Source: Bacteroides bouchesdurhonensis (lineage in GTDB: Bacteria > Bacteroidota > Bacteroidia > Bacteroidales > Bacteroidaceae). From it: a stretch of DNA of 64,000 bases. Positions within the stretch are counted from its first letter, which is position 1, and each line of letters begins with the position of its first letter. The notes under the pieces are model-generated. The model was not told where the DNA came from. It was given only the letters and a program-made list of their open reading frames with translations, and searched no databases. The stretch spans positions 4,943,779 through 5,007,778 of the forward strand of contig NZ_LT707006.1 in assembly GCF_900155865.1 (NCBI RefSeq). The letters are read 5' to 3'. Of the stretch, positions 44,714 through 53,080 are shown one piece after another. The position numbers and the translations under genes are program-made.

Positions 44714-44763
44714 AAAAGGGAAAGGGAAAAGAAGTATATACTTCTTTTCCCTTTCCCTTTTTT
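44714..44763 (+). terminator. Strong terminator, perfect 24-bp inverted repeat
   Basis: Bases 44714-44737 and 44738-44761 are exact reverse complements, centred on GAAGTATATACTTC, and end in a T run. It closes the DUF6242-uppS-bamA-skp-skp unit and sits immediately upstream of murI. Confidence 0.9.
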
Positions 44764-44767
44764 CATG

Positions 44768-44775
44768 TACATTTG
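44768..44775 (+). promoter_or_regulatory. -7 element of murI
   Basis: TACATTTG matches TANNTTTG, 22 bp before the ATG at 44798. The earlier in-frame ATG (44765) lies upstream of this element. Confidence 0.5.
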
Positions 44776-44797
44776 CGTATATAAATTGCAGTTTGTC

Positions 44798-45640
44798 ATG
44801 AAAGAACATCTATCTCATACACCAGGTCCAATCGGAATATTCGACTCCGGATACGGTGGTCTTACTATCCTTAACAAAATAAGAGAGGTTCTACCTGAAT
44901 ATGATTATATTTATTTAGGAGATAATGCACGTGCTCCCTATGGCAGCCGTTCTTTTGAGATTGTATATGAATTTACGTTACAGGCCGTTAATAAACTATT
45001 TGAGATGGGATGCCATTTGGTTATATTAGCTTGTAATACAGCCTCTGCTAAAGCCCTTCGAAGTATACAAATAAATGATCTTCCGAACATTGATACAGAA
45101 CGGCGTGTTCTGGGGGTAATCCGACCGACAGCAGAATGTATAGGCAATATTACTCAAAGCCGACATATCGGTATACTGGCGACAGCAGGTACTATAAAAT
45201 CCGAATCTTATCCATTAGAGATACACAAACTATTTCCGGATATCCATGTAAACGGACTGGCTTGCCCCATGTGGGTACCACTGGTTGAAAACAATGAAGC
45301 GCAAGATGTAGGAGCAGACTATTTTATCCAAAAATATATAGATCAACTATTGCAAAAGGATTCCCAGATCGATACTATAATTCTAGGTTGTACCCATTAT
45401 CCAATTTTATTTCCCAAAATACGGAAGTATGTGCCCGAACAGATTCATGTAATCCCTCAAGGAGAATATGTAGCCAGCAGTCTCAAGGATTATTTAAAAA
45501 GACACCCGGAAATGGATGCAAAATGCACCCAAAACGGTAACTGCCGGTTTTATACAACAGAAGCAGAAGAGAAATTTATCGAATCGGCTACCACCTTCCT
45601 GAACCGTCCTATCGAGGTTCAACGAATTTCATTAGAATAA
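44798..45640 (+). CDS. murI: Glutamate racemase
   Basis: A 280-residue MurI from the ATG at 44798. Catalytic cysteines are Cys79 (LACNTASA) and Cys198 (LGCTHYPIL), with the N-terminal GIFDSGYGGLTIL. It makes D-glutamate for peptidoglycan. The frame is open to 44765, but that ATG overlaps the preceding terminator and precedes the -7 box. Confidence 0.94.
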   Translation: MKEHLSHTPGPIGIFDSGYGGLTILNKIREVLPEYDYIYLGDNARAPYGSRSFEIVYEFTLQAVNKLFEMGCHLVILACNTASAKALRSIQINDLPNIDTERRVLGVIRPTAECIGNITQSRHIGILATAGTIKSESYPLEIHKLFPDIHVNGLACPMWVPLVENNEAQDVGADYFIQKYIDQLLQKDSQIDTIILGCTHYPILFPKIRKYVPEQIHVIPQGEYVASSLKDYLKRHPEMDAKCTQNGNCRFYTTEAEEKFIESATTFLNRPIEVQRISLE

Positions 45641-45677
45641 ACAAGTAAAAATAAATCCATTCATTCATCTTTTTTGT

Positions 45678-45685
45678 TATATTTG
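45678..45685 (+). promoter_or_regulatory. -7 element of the DUF2007 gene
   Basis: TATATTTG matches TANNTTTG, 29 bp before the ATG at 45715. Confidence 0.5.
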
Positions 45686-45714
45686 TAAGACAGTAACACT
45701 TAATACTCACAATT

Positions 45715-45948
45715 ATGAAAGAAGAAGATTACAGCAAGTCAGTAGAAGTATTCTCTGGTTCTCCTTGGGAAGCTGAAATTATCAAAGGTCTATTGGAAAG
45801 CAATGATATTCGTTGCGTTGTTAAGGACGGTATTATGGGAACATTGGCTCCTTATATAGCTCCTGCTGTTTCAGTTCTTGTTACTGAAGACGAATATGAA
45901 GCAGCTACAGAGCTTATAAAGAATCGTGACGAGCAAGGTACCGACTAA
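45715..45948 (+). CDS. DUF2007-family small protein
   Basis: A 77-residue protein: KSVEVFSGSPWEAEIIKGLL, IRCVVKDGIMGTLAPY, then VSVLVTEDEYEAATELIKNR. This is a typical complete DUF2007 domain (function unknown). The paralogue at 21159-21371 keeps the FTGSPWE motif. Its last 35 bp overlap the 3' end of the convergent aminotransferase gene. Confidence 0.8.
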   Translation: MKEEDYSKSVEVFSGSPWEAEIIKGLLESNDIRCVVKDGIMGTLAPYIAPAVSVLVTEDEYEAATELIKNRDEQGTD

Positions 45949-47068
45949 TTCGATCCAAACCTTCTTTGATATTCTCCAATGAATTTGCATAGGAGAAACG
46001 TACATATCCTTCACCTCCCGTACCAAAATCAACACCGGGGGTAATGCCGACGTGTGCAGACTCAAGAACATCGAAAGCAAAACGATATGAGTCTGTCGTA
46101 AATTTACGTGCATCGGCAAAAACATAAAAAGCACCCTGAGGCTCAACCTTTATTTCAAAGCCTATTTCACGCAGACGGGAAATCATGTATCGGCGACGCT
46201 CATCATAAATCTCCTTCATCCGTTCTACATCCGGTTCAGCCTGCCTCAATGCTGCTATTCCAGCTTGTTGAGCGACACTGGAGGCACATATAAATAAATT
46301 TTGCTGCAATTTCTGTAAAGCAGGCATACAGGATTTTGGTGCTATCAAATAACCCAACCTTAGGCCTGTCATTGCAAATCGTTTTGAGAATCCATTTAAG
46401 ACAAAAGCCTGATCGGTATATTCAAGAATACTATGTGCACGTCCTTCATATACCAACCCATGATAGATCTCGTCAGAAATTACAGGAATTCCCAATGCTG
46501 CAATTTTTCTCATAAAACTTTCGTCCAGCAACATCCCTGTCGGATTCATTGGAGAATTTATAAATATTGCCGCAGTACGTGAACTCACACATTTACGGAT
46601 AGCCTCTATGTCATATTGCAATCCTTTTTCTTCAGACAACGGGACCAATACCGGATTTGCCTGAGCTGCTAAAACAAAATTACGATAACATGCGTATCCC
46701 GGATTGGAAAGTATGACCTCACTATCTGTATCACAAAGTAGCATTAGTGCCAAAAGAATAGACGGCGAAGAACCAGAAGTTACAACGATACAATCAGGAT
46801 CGACTGTCACCCCATATTCCCGTCGATAAAAAGCTGCTATTTCCTGACGTAATACGGGATCCCCTAAAGAATGCGTGTAGTGAGTGAGATGTTGATCATA
46901 AGCAGTCTTTGCAGCTTCAGCTACACAAGATGGTACATCAAAATCAGGTTCTCCTACTTCAAGGTGAATAATATCAATGCCTTGTTTTTGTAATTCATTT
47001 GCTCTCTCCAATACATCCATTACAATAAAGGAGGTCATTTGTTCTACTTGAGGATTGAAATGTTTCAT
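45914..47068 (-). CDS. Class I/II PLP-dependent aminotransferase (AspC-like)
   Basis: A 384-residue aminotransferase from the ATG at 47068. Signatures include LEVGEPDFDVP (about 36-46), VTSGSSPSILLAL, NSPMNPTGMLLD, SDEIYHGLVY, and the Schiff-base Lys in NGFSKRFAMTGLRLGYLIAP. The substrate (aspartate, alanine or aromatic) cannot be fixed. The frame is open to 47128, but a TATCTTTG -7 box at 47094-47101 lies inside that extension, supporting 47068. Its 3' end overlaps the convergent DUF2007 gene. Confidence 0.9.
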   Translation of the reverse strand: MKHFNPQVEQMTSFIVMDVLERANELQKQGIDIIHLEVGEPDFDVPSCVAEAAKTAYDQHLTHYTHSLGDPVLRQEIAAFYRREYGVTVDPDCIVVTSGSSPSILLALMLLCDTDSEVILSNPGYACYRNFVLAAQANPVLVPLSEEKGLQYDIEAIRKCVSSRTAAIFINSPMNPTGMLLDESFMRKIAALGIPVISDEIYHGLVYEGRAHSILEYTDQAFVLNGFSKRFAMTGLRLGYLIAPKSCMPALQKLQQNLFICASSVAQQAGIAALRQAEPDVERMKEIYDERRRYMISRLREIGFEIKVEPQGAFYVFADARKFTTDSYRFAFDVLESAHVGITPGVDFGTGGEGYVRFSYANSLENIKEGLDRISRYLARHDSL

Positions 47069-47093
47069 TGTGATTCTTTTGTCTTTTGAGCGA

Positions 47094-47101
47094 CAAAGAT
47101 A
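47094..47101 (-). promoter_or_regulatory. -7 element of the aminotransferase gene
   Basis: TATCTTTG on the minus strand, 25 bp before the chosen start at 47068; it decides against the upstream start. Confidence 0.55.
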
Positions 47102-47143
47102 ATTCTTTCCAGCCTGTTTTCGTAACATATCGGCAAAAAGTTC

Positions 47144-47151
47144 TATATTTG
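47144..47151 (+). promoter_or_regulatory. -7 element of proB
   Basis: TATATTTG matches TANNTTTG, 22 bp before the proB ATG; divergent from the aminotransferase promoter. Confidence 0.5.
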
Positions 47152-47173
47152 TGCTTTCAAAACGTTAGTTAGG

Positions 47174-48256
47174 ATGAAACAAGAATTTGCACGGATTGCA
47201 GTAAAAGTAGGTAGTAATGTATTGGCACGTCGGGATGGGACATTAGATGTTACCCGCATGTCGGCTCTTGTCGATCAGATTGCAGAATTACATAAAGCCG
47301 GGGTAGAGATTATTCTCATTTCTTCGGGAGCAGTAGCCTCAGGACGAAGTGAAATACATCCTCAAAAGAAGCTCGATAGTGTAGATCAACGACAGCTATT
47401 CTCAGCTGTAGGTCAGGCAAAGCTAATCAACCGTTACTACGAACTCTTTCGGGAACATGGCATTCCTGTTGGTCAGGTATTGACCACCAAAGAAAGTTTT
47501 GGTACTCGCCGCCATTACCTGAACCAAAAAAACTGTATGACAGTGATGCTCGAGAATGGCGTAATCCCAATTGTCAATGAGAATGATACCATTTCGGTAA
47601 GCGAGCTTATGTTCACTGACAATGACGAATTATCAGGGCTGATTGCTTCTATGATGAACACGCAAGCACTTATCATCCTCAGTAATATTGACGGAATTTA
47701 TAATGGCTCTCCGGCAGATCCCCAATCATCCGTCATCCGCGAGATAGGTCATGGCAAAGATCTATCCAACTATATCCAGACCTCTAAATCCAATTTTGGA
47801 AGAGGGGGCATGCTAACTAAAACGAACATCGCCCGGAAAGTAGCTGATGAAGGAATTACAGTAATCATTGCTAATGGAAAGCGTGACAATATTCTAGTAG
47901 ACCTGCTCCAACATCCTGACGAGACACTTTGTACACGCTTTGTTCCCTCCGGCGAACCGGTATCCAGTGTCAAAAAGTGGATCGCACATAGCGAAGGATT
48001 CGCAAAAGGAGAAATCCATATTAATGACTGTGCGACAAAAGTACTGAACTCAGAGAAAGCTGTCAGCATTCTTCCTGTAGGCATCACACGCATTGAAGGA
48101 GAATTTGAAAGAGACGACATTGTGCGTATCCTTGATAACCAAGGAAAACAAATAGGGGTTGGAAAAGCAAATTGCGATTCCACGCAGGCACGGGAGGCTA
48201 TTGGAAAACATGGGAAAAAGGCAGTAGTACATTATGACTACTTATATATAGAGTAG
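47174..48256 (+). CDS. proB: Glutamate 5-kinase
   Basis: A 360-residue ProB. The N-terminal amino-acid kinase domain has IAVKVGSNVLARRDG (about 8-22), VNENDTISVSELMFTDND (about 137-154) and KSNFGRGGMLTK near 208-219; a C-terminal PUA domain (about 275-355) is present. It makes gamma-glutamyl phosphate for proline; proA is 3.5 kb downstream. Confidence 0.95.
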   Translation: MKQEFARIAVKVGSNVLARRDGTLDVTRMSALVDQIAELHKAGVEIILISSGAVASGRSEIHPQKKLDSVDQRQLFSAVGQAKLINRYYELFREHGIPVGQVLTTKESFGTRRHYLNQKNCMTVMLENGVIPIVNENDTISVSELMFTDNDELSGLIASMMNTQALIILSNIDGIYNGSPADPQSSVIREIGHGKDLSNYIQTSKSNFGRGGMLTKTNIARKVADEGITVIIANGKRDNILVDLLQHPDETLCTRFVPSGEPVSSVKKWIAHSEGFAKGEIHINDCATKVLNSEKAVSILPVGITRIEGEFERDDIVRILDNQGKQIGVGKANCDSTQAREAIGKHGKKAVVHYDYLYIE

Positions 48257-48391
48257 CTCATCATAATCAAGATTCATAGTACCAGCTATCCAATAAATTG
48301 AGTTGCCGGCGAACCATCTATTTCAAAAGCATCCTATTTTTTCATGTTCACACTTTTCATTCATTTCACTCCAATCAGCAGACTTCCACAT

Positions 48392-49411
48392 TTATTCCGG
48401 TTGCAGCTCATCCTTTGAAGGAAGTTGTTTCCAACCTTCACCAAACGTATCATAAGCGTCGGTCACTACAACAAAAGCACGCGGATCGGCTTCTTTGATT
48501 TTATGCTTCACACTGGTTACTTCTTTATGGCTAACGACCAAAAAAAGCATTTCTTTTTCTGCCCCAGTGTAGAGCCCGCTACTTTTAATACAAGTAGCTG
48601 TACGATCCAGATCTTTGAGAATGAAACGATGCAATTCGGTCATTTCTTTGTCACTGATAACAAACAACAGTTTATCATCTTTTGCACCATTAATGACATA
48701 AGCCACCACTCTTGAGATAACAAAAATGGAAATCAGCGAATAGAGAGACAAATACCATGAAGGCTGGCTCGTATCATCTGCATTACCCACACCAAACCCG
48801 ATAACCAACAGACCGAAACAAACAACTACAGCATCAACGAACAGGATGGCATTTGAGAAACGGATATGAAAATATTTCTGTAATATCATCGCAATAATAT
48901 CACTTCCCCCAGTGGTTGCCTGGTTGCGTACAACAAGACCACTACCGACGCCAATAATCGCCGCGCCGATAATACAAGTCAGCATCAGATGACTTGTCAT
49001 ATCCATAGCACCACCAAGGAGTTTCGTCGGATCAAGTTGTTGGAGTGCCTCTTGTGTGGGATAAGCCCAACGAGACATTACATTCATCAGTAAAGGGGTA
49101 ATCAATGCAGCAACCAATGTACGGGAACCCAACTTAGCCCCCAACAGTATGACCGAGAGAATTAAAAGCGGTACATCGAACATATAGCCGAATGTTCCCA
49201 CCTGAATGGAGGGAAATAAATTGTGAAGAACGATACTAGCTCCATACACCCCTCCCGGCACAATGTTATAAGGATTGATAAAAAACACAAAACCTGCCGC
49301 CAAAATAGTACAGCCTATCAAAACACCTGCCCACGAAACCCACCAGTCAAAGTGAGTAGCAGGCTTACAATATTGCTTCAATTTATAAGATAATTTTTCC
49401 ATATCCATCAT
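48392..49411 (-). CDS. YitT-family membrane protein (DUF161/DUF2179)
   Basis: A 339-residue membrane protein: about six hydrophobic segments in the first ~240 residues (e.g. VLIGCTILAAGFVFFI, LTCIIGAAIIGVGSGLVV), containing the family pattern NPYNIVPGGVYGASIVLHNL and RNQATTGGSDIIAMILQKYF, followed by a cytoplasmic DUF2179 domain (about 245-320, SGLYTGAEKEMLFLVVSHKE). Function not established; a transporter role is often suggested. The start could be 49411 or 49402. Confidence 0.85.
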   Translation of the reverse strand: MMDMEKLSYKLKQYCKPATHFDWWVSWAGVLIGCTILAAGFVFFINPYNIVPGGVYGASIVLHNLFPSIQVGTFGYMFDVPLLILSVILLGAKLGSRTLVAALITPLLMNVMSRWAYPTQEALQQLDPTKLLGGAMDMTSHLMLTCIIGAAIIGVGSGLVVRNQATTGGSDIIAMILQKYFHIRFSNAILFVDAVVVCFGLLVIGFGVGNADDTSQPSWYLSLYSLISIFVISRVVAYVINGAKDDKLLFVISDKEMTELHRFILKDLDRTATCIKSSGLYTGAEKEMLFLVVSHKEVTSVKHKIKEADPRAFVVVTDAYDTFGEGWKQLPSKDELQPE

Positions 49412-49622
49412 TCAGTTTCTATTTTTATGCAGCAAATATACGAAAAACTTTACTAACCATCCTTTCTTTACCATTGCTTTGTAAGTTATCTCTTATTTTT
49501 CGGAGGTGCAACCTAGATAATCAGGCAGTCTATCAGAAAGATACCTTGCTCAACTACTTTTCATATATTTCCGCATCATTTTAAATCACCTCATAACAAA
49601 AAAACATCATTTTCTCTATCAA

Positions 49623-49717
49623 CCTATCACCAATCTTCTGTATCCCCCTATTCATCGCACTTTCAAGAGGTGATAGGTCGAGAATCAACCTATCACCTTC
49701 TCTATCACCTATCACCT
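49623..49717. repeat. Cluster of CCTATCACCT repeats in both orientations
   Basis: CTATCACC occurs at 49624-49631, 49690-49697, 49702-49709 and 49709-49716 on the plus strand, and in inverted form AGGTGATAGG at 49668-49677. AGGTGATAGGT (49668-49678) and ACCTATCACCT (49688-49698) form an 11-bp inverted repeat with a 9-nt loop. Could be a regulator-binding cluster; function unknown. Confidence 0.75.
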
Positions 49718-49883
49718 TTGCCGATTCCTGCCATTATCCTCTTCGTTTGATGGCTGGCAGATAATTTTTAAACCCCTTAATAGCAAACATACATTTCACT
49801 ACTAACAAACTTTTTGTTCTTTAATACCTAACTTCTTTTCCTCCGATAGAGAAATTATTCTTTATTAGAAATAAACTATAAAC

Positions 49884-49967
49884 GGAAGTTGCGTTTATAT
49901 AAATGAAACTTGCATTCATATAAACAGAACTTGCGTTTGTATAAATGCAAGTTCTGTTTATAGATTA
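49884..49967. repeat. 21-bp tandem repeat with hairpin
   Basis: Four imperfect units start at 49884, 49905, 49926 and 49947. Shared text is AACTTGC then GTTTATATAAAT-like sequence. Within it AAACAGAACTTGC (49922-49934) and GCAAGTTCTGTTT (49947-49959) are perfect 13-bp inverted arms with a 12-nt loop. Confidence 0.85.
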
Positions 49968-50090
49968 TAATCAATAAAAAACAACTTTACTATTAAAGAG
50001 AATAAAGTTTGTTATAGGAAAAGAAGAACTAATCTATTGCAAGAAACAGATTAATCCCTTACACCCCTCTGTTTTATCAATCAATTACTT

Positions 50091-50098
50091 TATCTTTG
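50091..50098 (+). promoter_or_regulatory. -7 element of lemA
   Basis: TATCTTTG matches TANNTTTG, 81 bp before the lemA ATG. No clear -33 TTTG. Confidence 0.5.
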
Positions 50099-50179
50099 CG
50101 TTCAGAGTAGAGGAAACATACTTCTATTCTACATCAAATAATTAATCTAATTGTCGAATTCACAAAGTACACACTATTT

Positions 50180-50734
50180 ATGGTTATCTTAGGAATCATT
50201 GTAGCCATCTGTCTACTATTTATAATTGGCGTTTATAACACATTGGTCAGAAAACGGAATAGTATTGAAAATGCCTTCGGAAGCATTGATGTAATGCTAA
50301 AAAAAAGATTTGATTTAATCCCCAATATCGTTGCCACAGTGAAGCAATATGCCAAACACGAAGAGACCATTTTCGCACGCATAGCCGAGCTGCGTTCTAA
50401 AGGATATGAACAGCTGAACAATGACGACAAAGCAAACTTCGACGAAGTTTTTACACAAGCAAGCCACCGTTTCATTGCCGTAGCCGAAAGCTATCCGGAG
50501 TTGAAGGCTTCTGACAACTTTATGCATCTGCAACGTACACTGAACGAAGTCGAAGAACAACTGTCGGCTGCAAGAAGAACTTACAATGCCAACGTAACAG
50601 ACTTTAATAACACAGTGATGACTTTCCCGTCCAATATGATTGCCGGGATGTTCGGATTCACACCCAGAACTCTTTTTTCCATACCGGCAGAAGAACGGGC
50701 AAATCCCACCATCGGAAACACATTTCAATCTTAA
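50180..50734 (+). CDS. lemA: LemA family protein
   Basis: A 184-residue protein with one N-terminal membrane helix (ILGIIVAICLLFIIGVYN) followed by the LemA helical domain: NSIENAFGSIDVMLKKRFDL, IPNIVATVKQYAKHEETIF, and NVTDFNNTVMTFPSNMIAGM near the C terminus. LemA proteins are membrane-anchored with unsettled function. It precedes a DUF3137 gene by 14 bp, a frequent pairing. Confidence 0.92.
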   Translation: MVILGIIVAICLLFIIGVYNTLVRKRNSIENAFGSIDVMLKKRFDLIPNIVATVKQYAKHEETIFARIAELRSKGYEQLNNDDKANFDEVFTQASHRFIAVAESYPELKASDNFMHLQRTLNEVEEQLSAARRTYNANVTDFNNTVMTFPSNMIAGMFGFTPRTLFSIPAEERANPTIGNTFQS

Positions 50735-50748
50735 TTTAATCGTCAACT

Positions 50749-51663
50749 ATGGCAATTTCATTCAATACAGTCTATAGCCAGCTAGAACCACACATCGTTA
50801 CTTTTGAAACCAAACGCAAAATACTAAAATCAAAAGGAATCCGAAATGGAGGTATAACAGCCGGAATTATCCTAGCCATCGGACTTTTATTCCTCCCCTC
50901 ATTGGGAAATATGTTTTGGATCATCGCGGTCATTGCTTTAATTATCGGAGGAGTAATAGCCAATGCACAATCGAAAGAACTTACCGGATACTATAAAAAA
51001 GAGATCGTTCCACTTATTCTTGAAAATGTGCTTCCCGGTGCACATTATGAACCGGACATGGGAATATCAGAAGAAACATTTCGTTCCTGTAAGCTCTTTC
51101 CCACACCGGATCGTTATTCAGCTGAAGATTTCATCTCAGGACGGGTAGACAAAACAGATATATGTTTTTCTGAAGTACACGCAGAGGAAAGACATGTACA
51201 AACATCTAAAAATGGAACAAAAGAGTATTGGACTGATATTTTCAAAGGCTTTTTATTTATCGCCGACTTTCATAAAGACTTTGCCGGACAAACGATACTT
51301 TACCGGAATTCATGGTTCAAGTTCCGCTTTGGCAGTGAGAAGCGGGTAAAACTAGAGAACAACGAATTTGAACATTGCTTCGACACCTACTCTACCGACG
51401 AGATTGAAGCACGTTACATCTTGTCTACTTCAATGATGGAGCGTTTAGTAACGATGAATCGGCGATTGGGGGATGGAATAACTATCAGTTTCCGGAATTC
51501 CAATGTATATATCGCTATCCCAGACTCCCAAAATCATTTCGAAACCAGCCTATGGAGCCCATTAACCCGCGAGAACCTGGAATCGGAATTCCAGACTGTC
51601 AGCGAACTGGTACAGATTGTAGACGAGTTGAATCTGAATCTCAGAATCTGGACAAAAGAATAA
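50749..51663 (+). CDS. DUF3137 membrane protein
   Basis: A 304-residue protein with two adjacent membrane helices near residues 38-72 (AGIILAIGLLFLP and MFWIIAVIALIIGGVIA) and a C-terminal domain with DFISGRVDKTDICFSEVHAE and IFKGFLFIADFHKDF, the DUF3137 pattern. The function is unknown, but the LemA-DUF3137 pairing is widespread. Confidence 0.82.
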   Translation: MAISFNTVYSQLEPHIVTFETKRKILKSKGIRNGGITAGIILAIGLLFLPSLGNMFWIIAVIALIIGGVIANAQSKELTGYYKKEIVPLILENVLPGAHYEPDMGISEETFRSCKLFPTPDRYSAEDFISGRVDKTDICFSEVHAEERHVQTSKNGTKEYWTDIFKGFLFIADFHKDFAGQTILYRNSWFKFRFGSEKRVKLENNEFEHCFDTYSTDEIEARYILSTSMMERLVTMNRRLGDGITISFRNSNVYIAIPDSQNHFETSLWSPLTRENLESEFQTVSELVQIVDELNLNLRIWTKE

Positions 51664-51712
51664 AGTGATACATTTATTTCAAATTTCAGCAAGTTTTATT
51701 CACATGATTCAC

Positions 51713-51720
51713 TATATTTG
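51713..51720 (+). promoter_or_regulatory. -7 element of the proA-argF' unit
   Basis: TATATTTG matches TANNTTTG, 38 bp before the proA ATG. A sequence ATTCACATGATTCAC just upstream vaguely resembles an ARG box but is weak. Confidence 0.5.
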
Positions 51721-51758
51721 CACTATTTATCTTTCTATTTAACGCAAAAAGGGAGCAA

Positions 51759-53012
51759 ATGACTACAAATTTAAACAAGACCTTTGCTGCTGTACAAGCA
51801 GCCAGTCGGGAATTGGCCTTACTGAGTGATGAGAAAATCAACCAGATATTAAATGCAGTAGCGGATGCAGCAATAAGTGAAACATCGTTGATTCTGGCTG
51901 AAAATGAAAAGGACCTGGCACGCATGGACGTGAAAGATCCCAAATATGATCGACTGAAGCTGACAGAAGAACGTTTGAAAAGCATTGCTACCGACATACG
52001 TAATGTGGCGACTCTTCCCTCTCCTCTAGGAAGGATACTGAAAGAAACAATTCGCCCTAATGGAATGAAACTATCTAAAGTGAGCGTCCCTTTCGGAGTA
52101 ATAGGAATTATTTATGAAGCTCGTCCAAATGTTAGTTTCGACGTTTTCTCTCTTTGTTTGAAAAGTGGAAATGCTTGTATACTAAAAGGAGGAAGTGATG
52201 CTGATTATTCTAACCGGGCTATTATCAGCGTCATCCACAAAGTATTGAAGAAATTCAATATCAATCCCCATATCGTAGAATTGCTTCCTGCCGACAGGGA
52301 GGCAACAAGTGAACTGCTACATGCAGTGGGGTATGTGGATCTGATTATACCCAGAGGTAGCAGTAGCTTAATCAATTTTGTCCGTACCAATGCAAGCATT
52401 CCTGTCATCGAAACCGGTGCAGGCATTTGCCATACTTATTTTGATGAATTCGGAGACACAAGCAAAGGAGCAGCTATCATCCATAATGCAAAAACCCGCC
52501 GCGTCAGTGTATGTAATGCGTTGGACTGTCTTATTATACATAAAAACAGACTTGCAGACTTGCCACTTTTATGTGAGAAGTTAAAAGACAGCCAAGTAAT
52601 TATCTATGCAGACCCGCAAGCCTATCAGGCACTGGCAAATCATTATCCGGCTGAACTTTTGCAAGCTGCGACCCATGAAAGCTTTGGCACCGAATTTCTG
52701 GATTATAAATTAGCCATAAAGACTGTTGATAGTTTTGAAAATGCATTAGGACATATCCAAGAATATAGTTCTAAACATAGCGAATGCATCGTGACGGAAA
52801 ACAAAGAACGAGCCACCTTGTTTACCCGAATAGTAGATGCTGCTTGCGTATATAGGAATGTATCGACTGCTTTCACTGATGGTGGACAATTCGGATTAGG
52901 AGCAGAGATCGGCATCAGTACTCAAAAGCTACATGCCCGCGGCCCGATGGGATTAGAAGAAATCACCTCTTATAAATGGATCATTGAAGGAGAGGGACAA
53001 ACCAGATGGTGA
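51759..53012 (+). CDS. proA: Glutamate-5-semialdehyde dehydrogenase (gamma-glutamyl phosphate reductase)
   Basis: A 417-residue ProA of the aldehyde dehydrogenase superfamily. VPFGVIGIIYEARPNVSFDV is near residues 109-128 and the catalytic Cys252 is in RRVSVCNALDCL. It reduces gamma-glutamyl phosphate to the semialdehyde that cyclises to P5C, the ProC substrate. It is followed 68 bp later by argF'. Confidence 0.95.
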   Translation: MTTNLNKTFAAVQAASRELALLSDEKINQILNAVADAAISETSLILAENEKDLARMDVKDPKYDRLKLTEERLKSIATDIRNVATLPSPLGRILKETIRPNGMKLSKVSVPFGVIGIIYEARPNVSFDVFSLCLKSGNACILKGGSDADYSNRAIISVIHKVLKKFNINPHIVELLPADREATSELLHAVGYVDLIIPRGSSSLINFVRTNASIPVIETGAGICHTYFDEFGDTSKGAAIIHNAKTRRVSVCNALDCLIIHKNRLADLPLLCEKLKDSQVIIYADPQAYQALANHYPAELLQAATHESFGTEFLDYKLAIKTVDSFENALGHIQEYSSKHSECIVTENKERATLFTRIVDAACVYRNVSTAFTDGGQFGLGAEIGISTQKLHARGPMGLEEITSYKWIIEGEGQTRW

Positions 53013-53080
53013 AACGCCCCTATAAATGGATATATACTATAAGAGAACAATGGAACAATAACGATTAATTATAGAGAAAC

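Larger units (their letters stand above)
49412..50179. other. Long intergenic region with two repeat clusters
   Basis: 768 bp between the YitT gene and lemA. It contains CTATCACC repeats (49623-49717), a 21-bp tandem repeat with a strong hairpin (49884-49967), and the lemA -7 box. No ORF that I can support. Confidence 0.7.

Noticed and set aside
49884..49967. CRISPR array
   Set aside because: Units are contiguous 21-bp imperfect tandem repeats without unique spacers, and no cas genes are near. The same applies to the 13.1-kb array.
51700..51716. ARG box upstream of proA
   Set aside because: ATTCACATGATTCAC has only weak resemblance to the known box and no partner copy.
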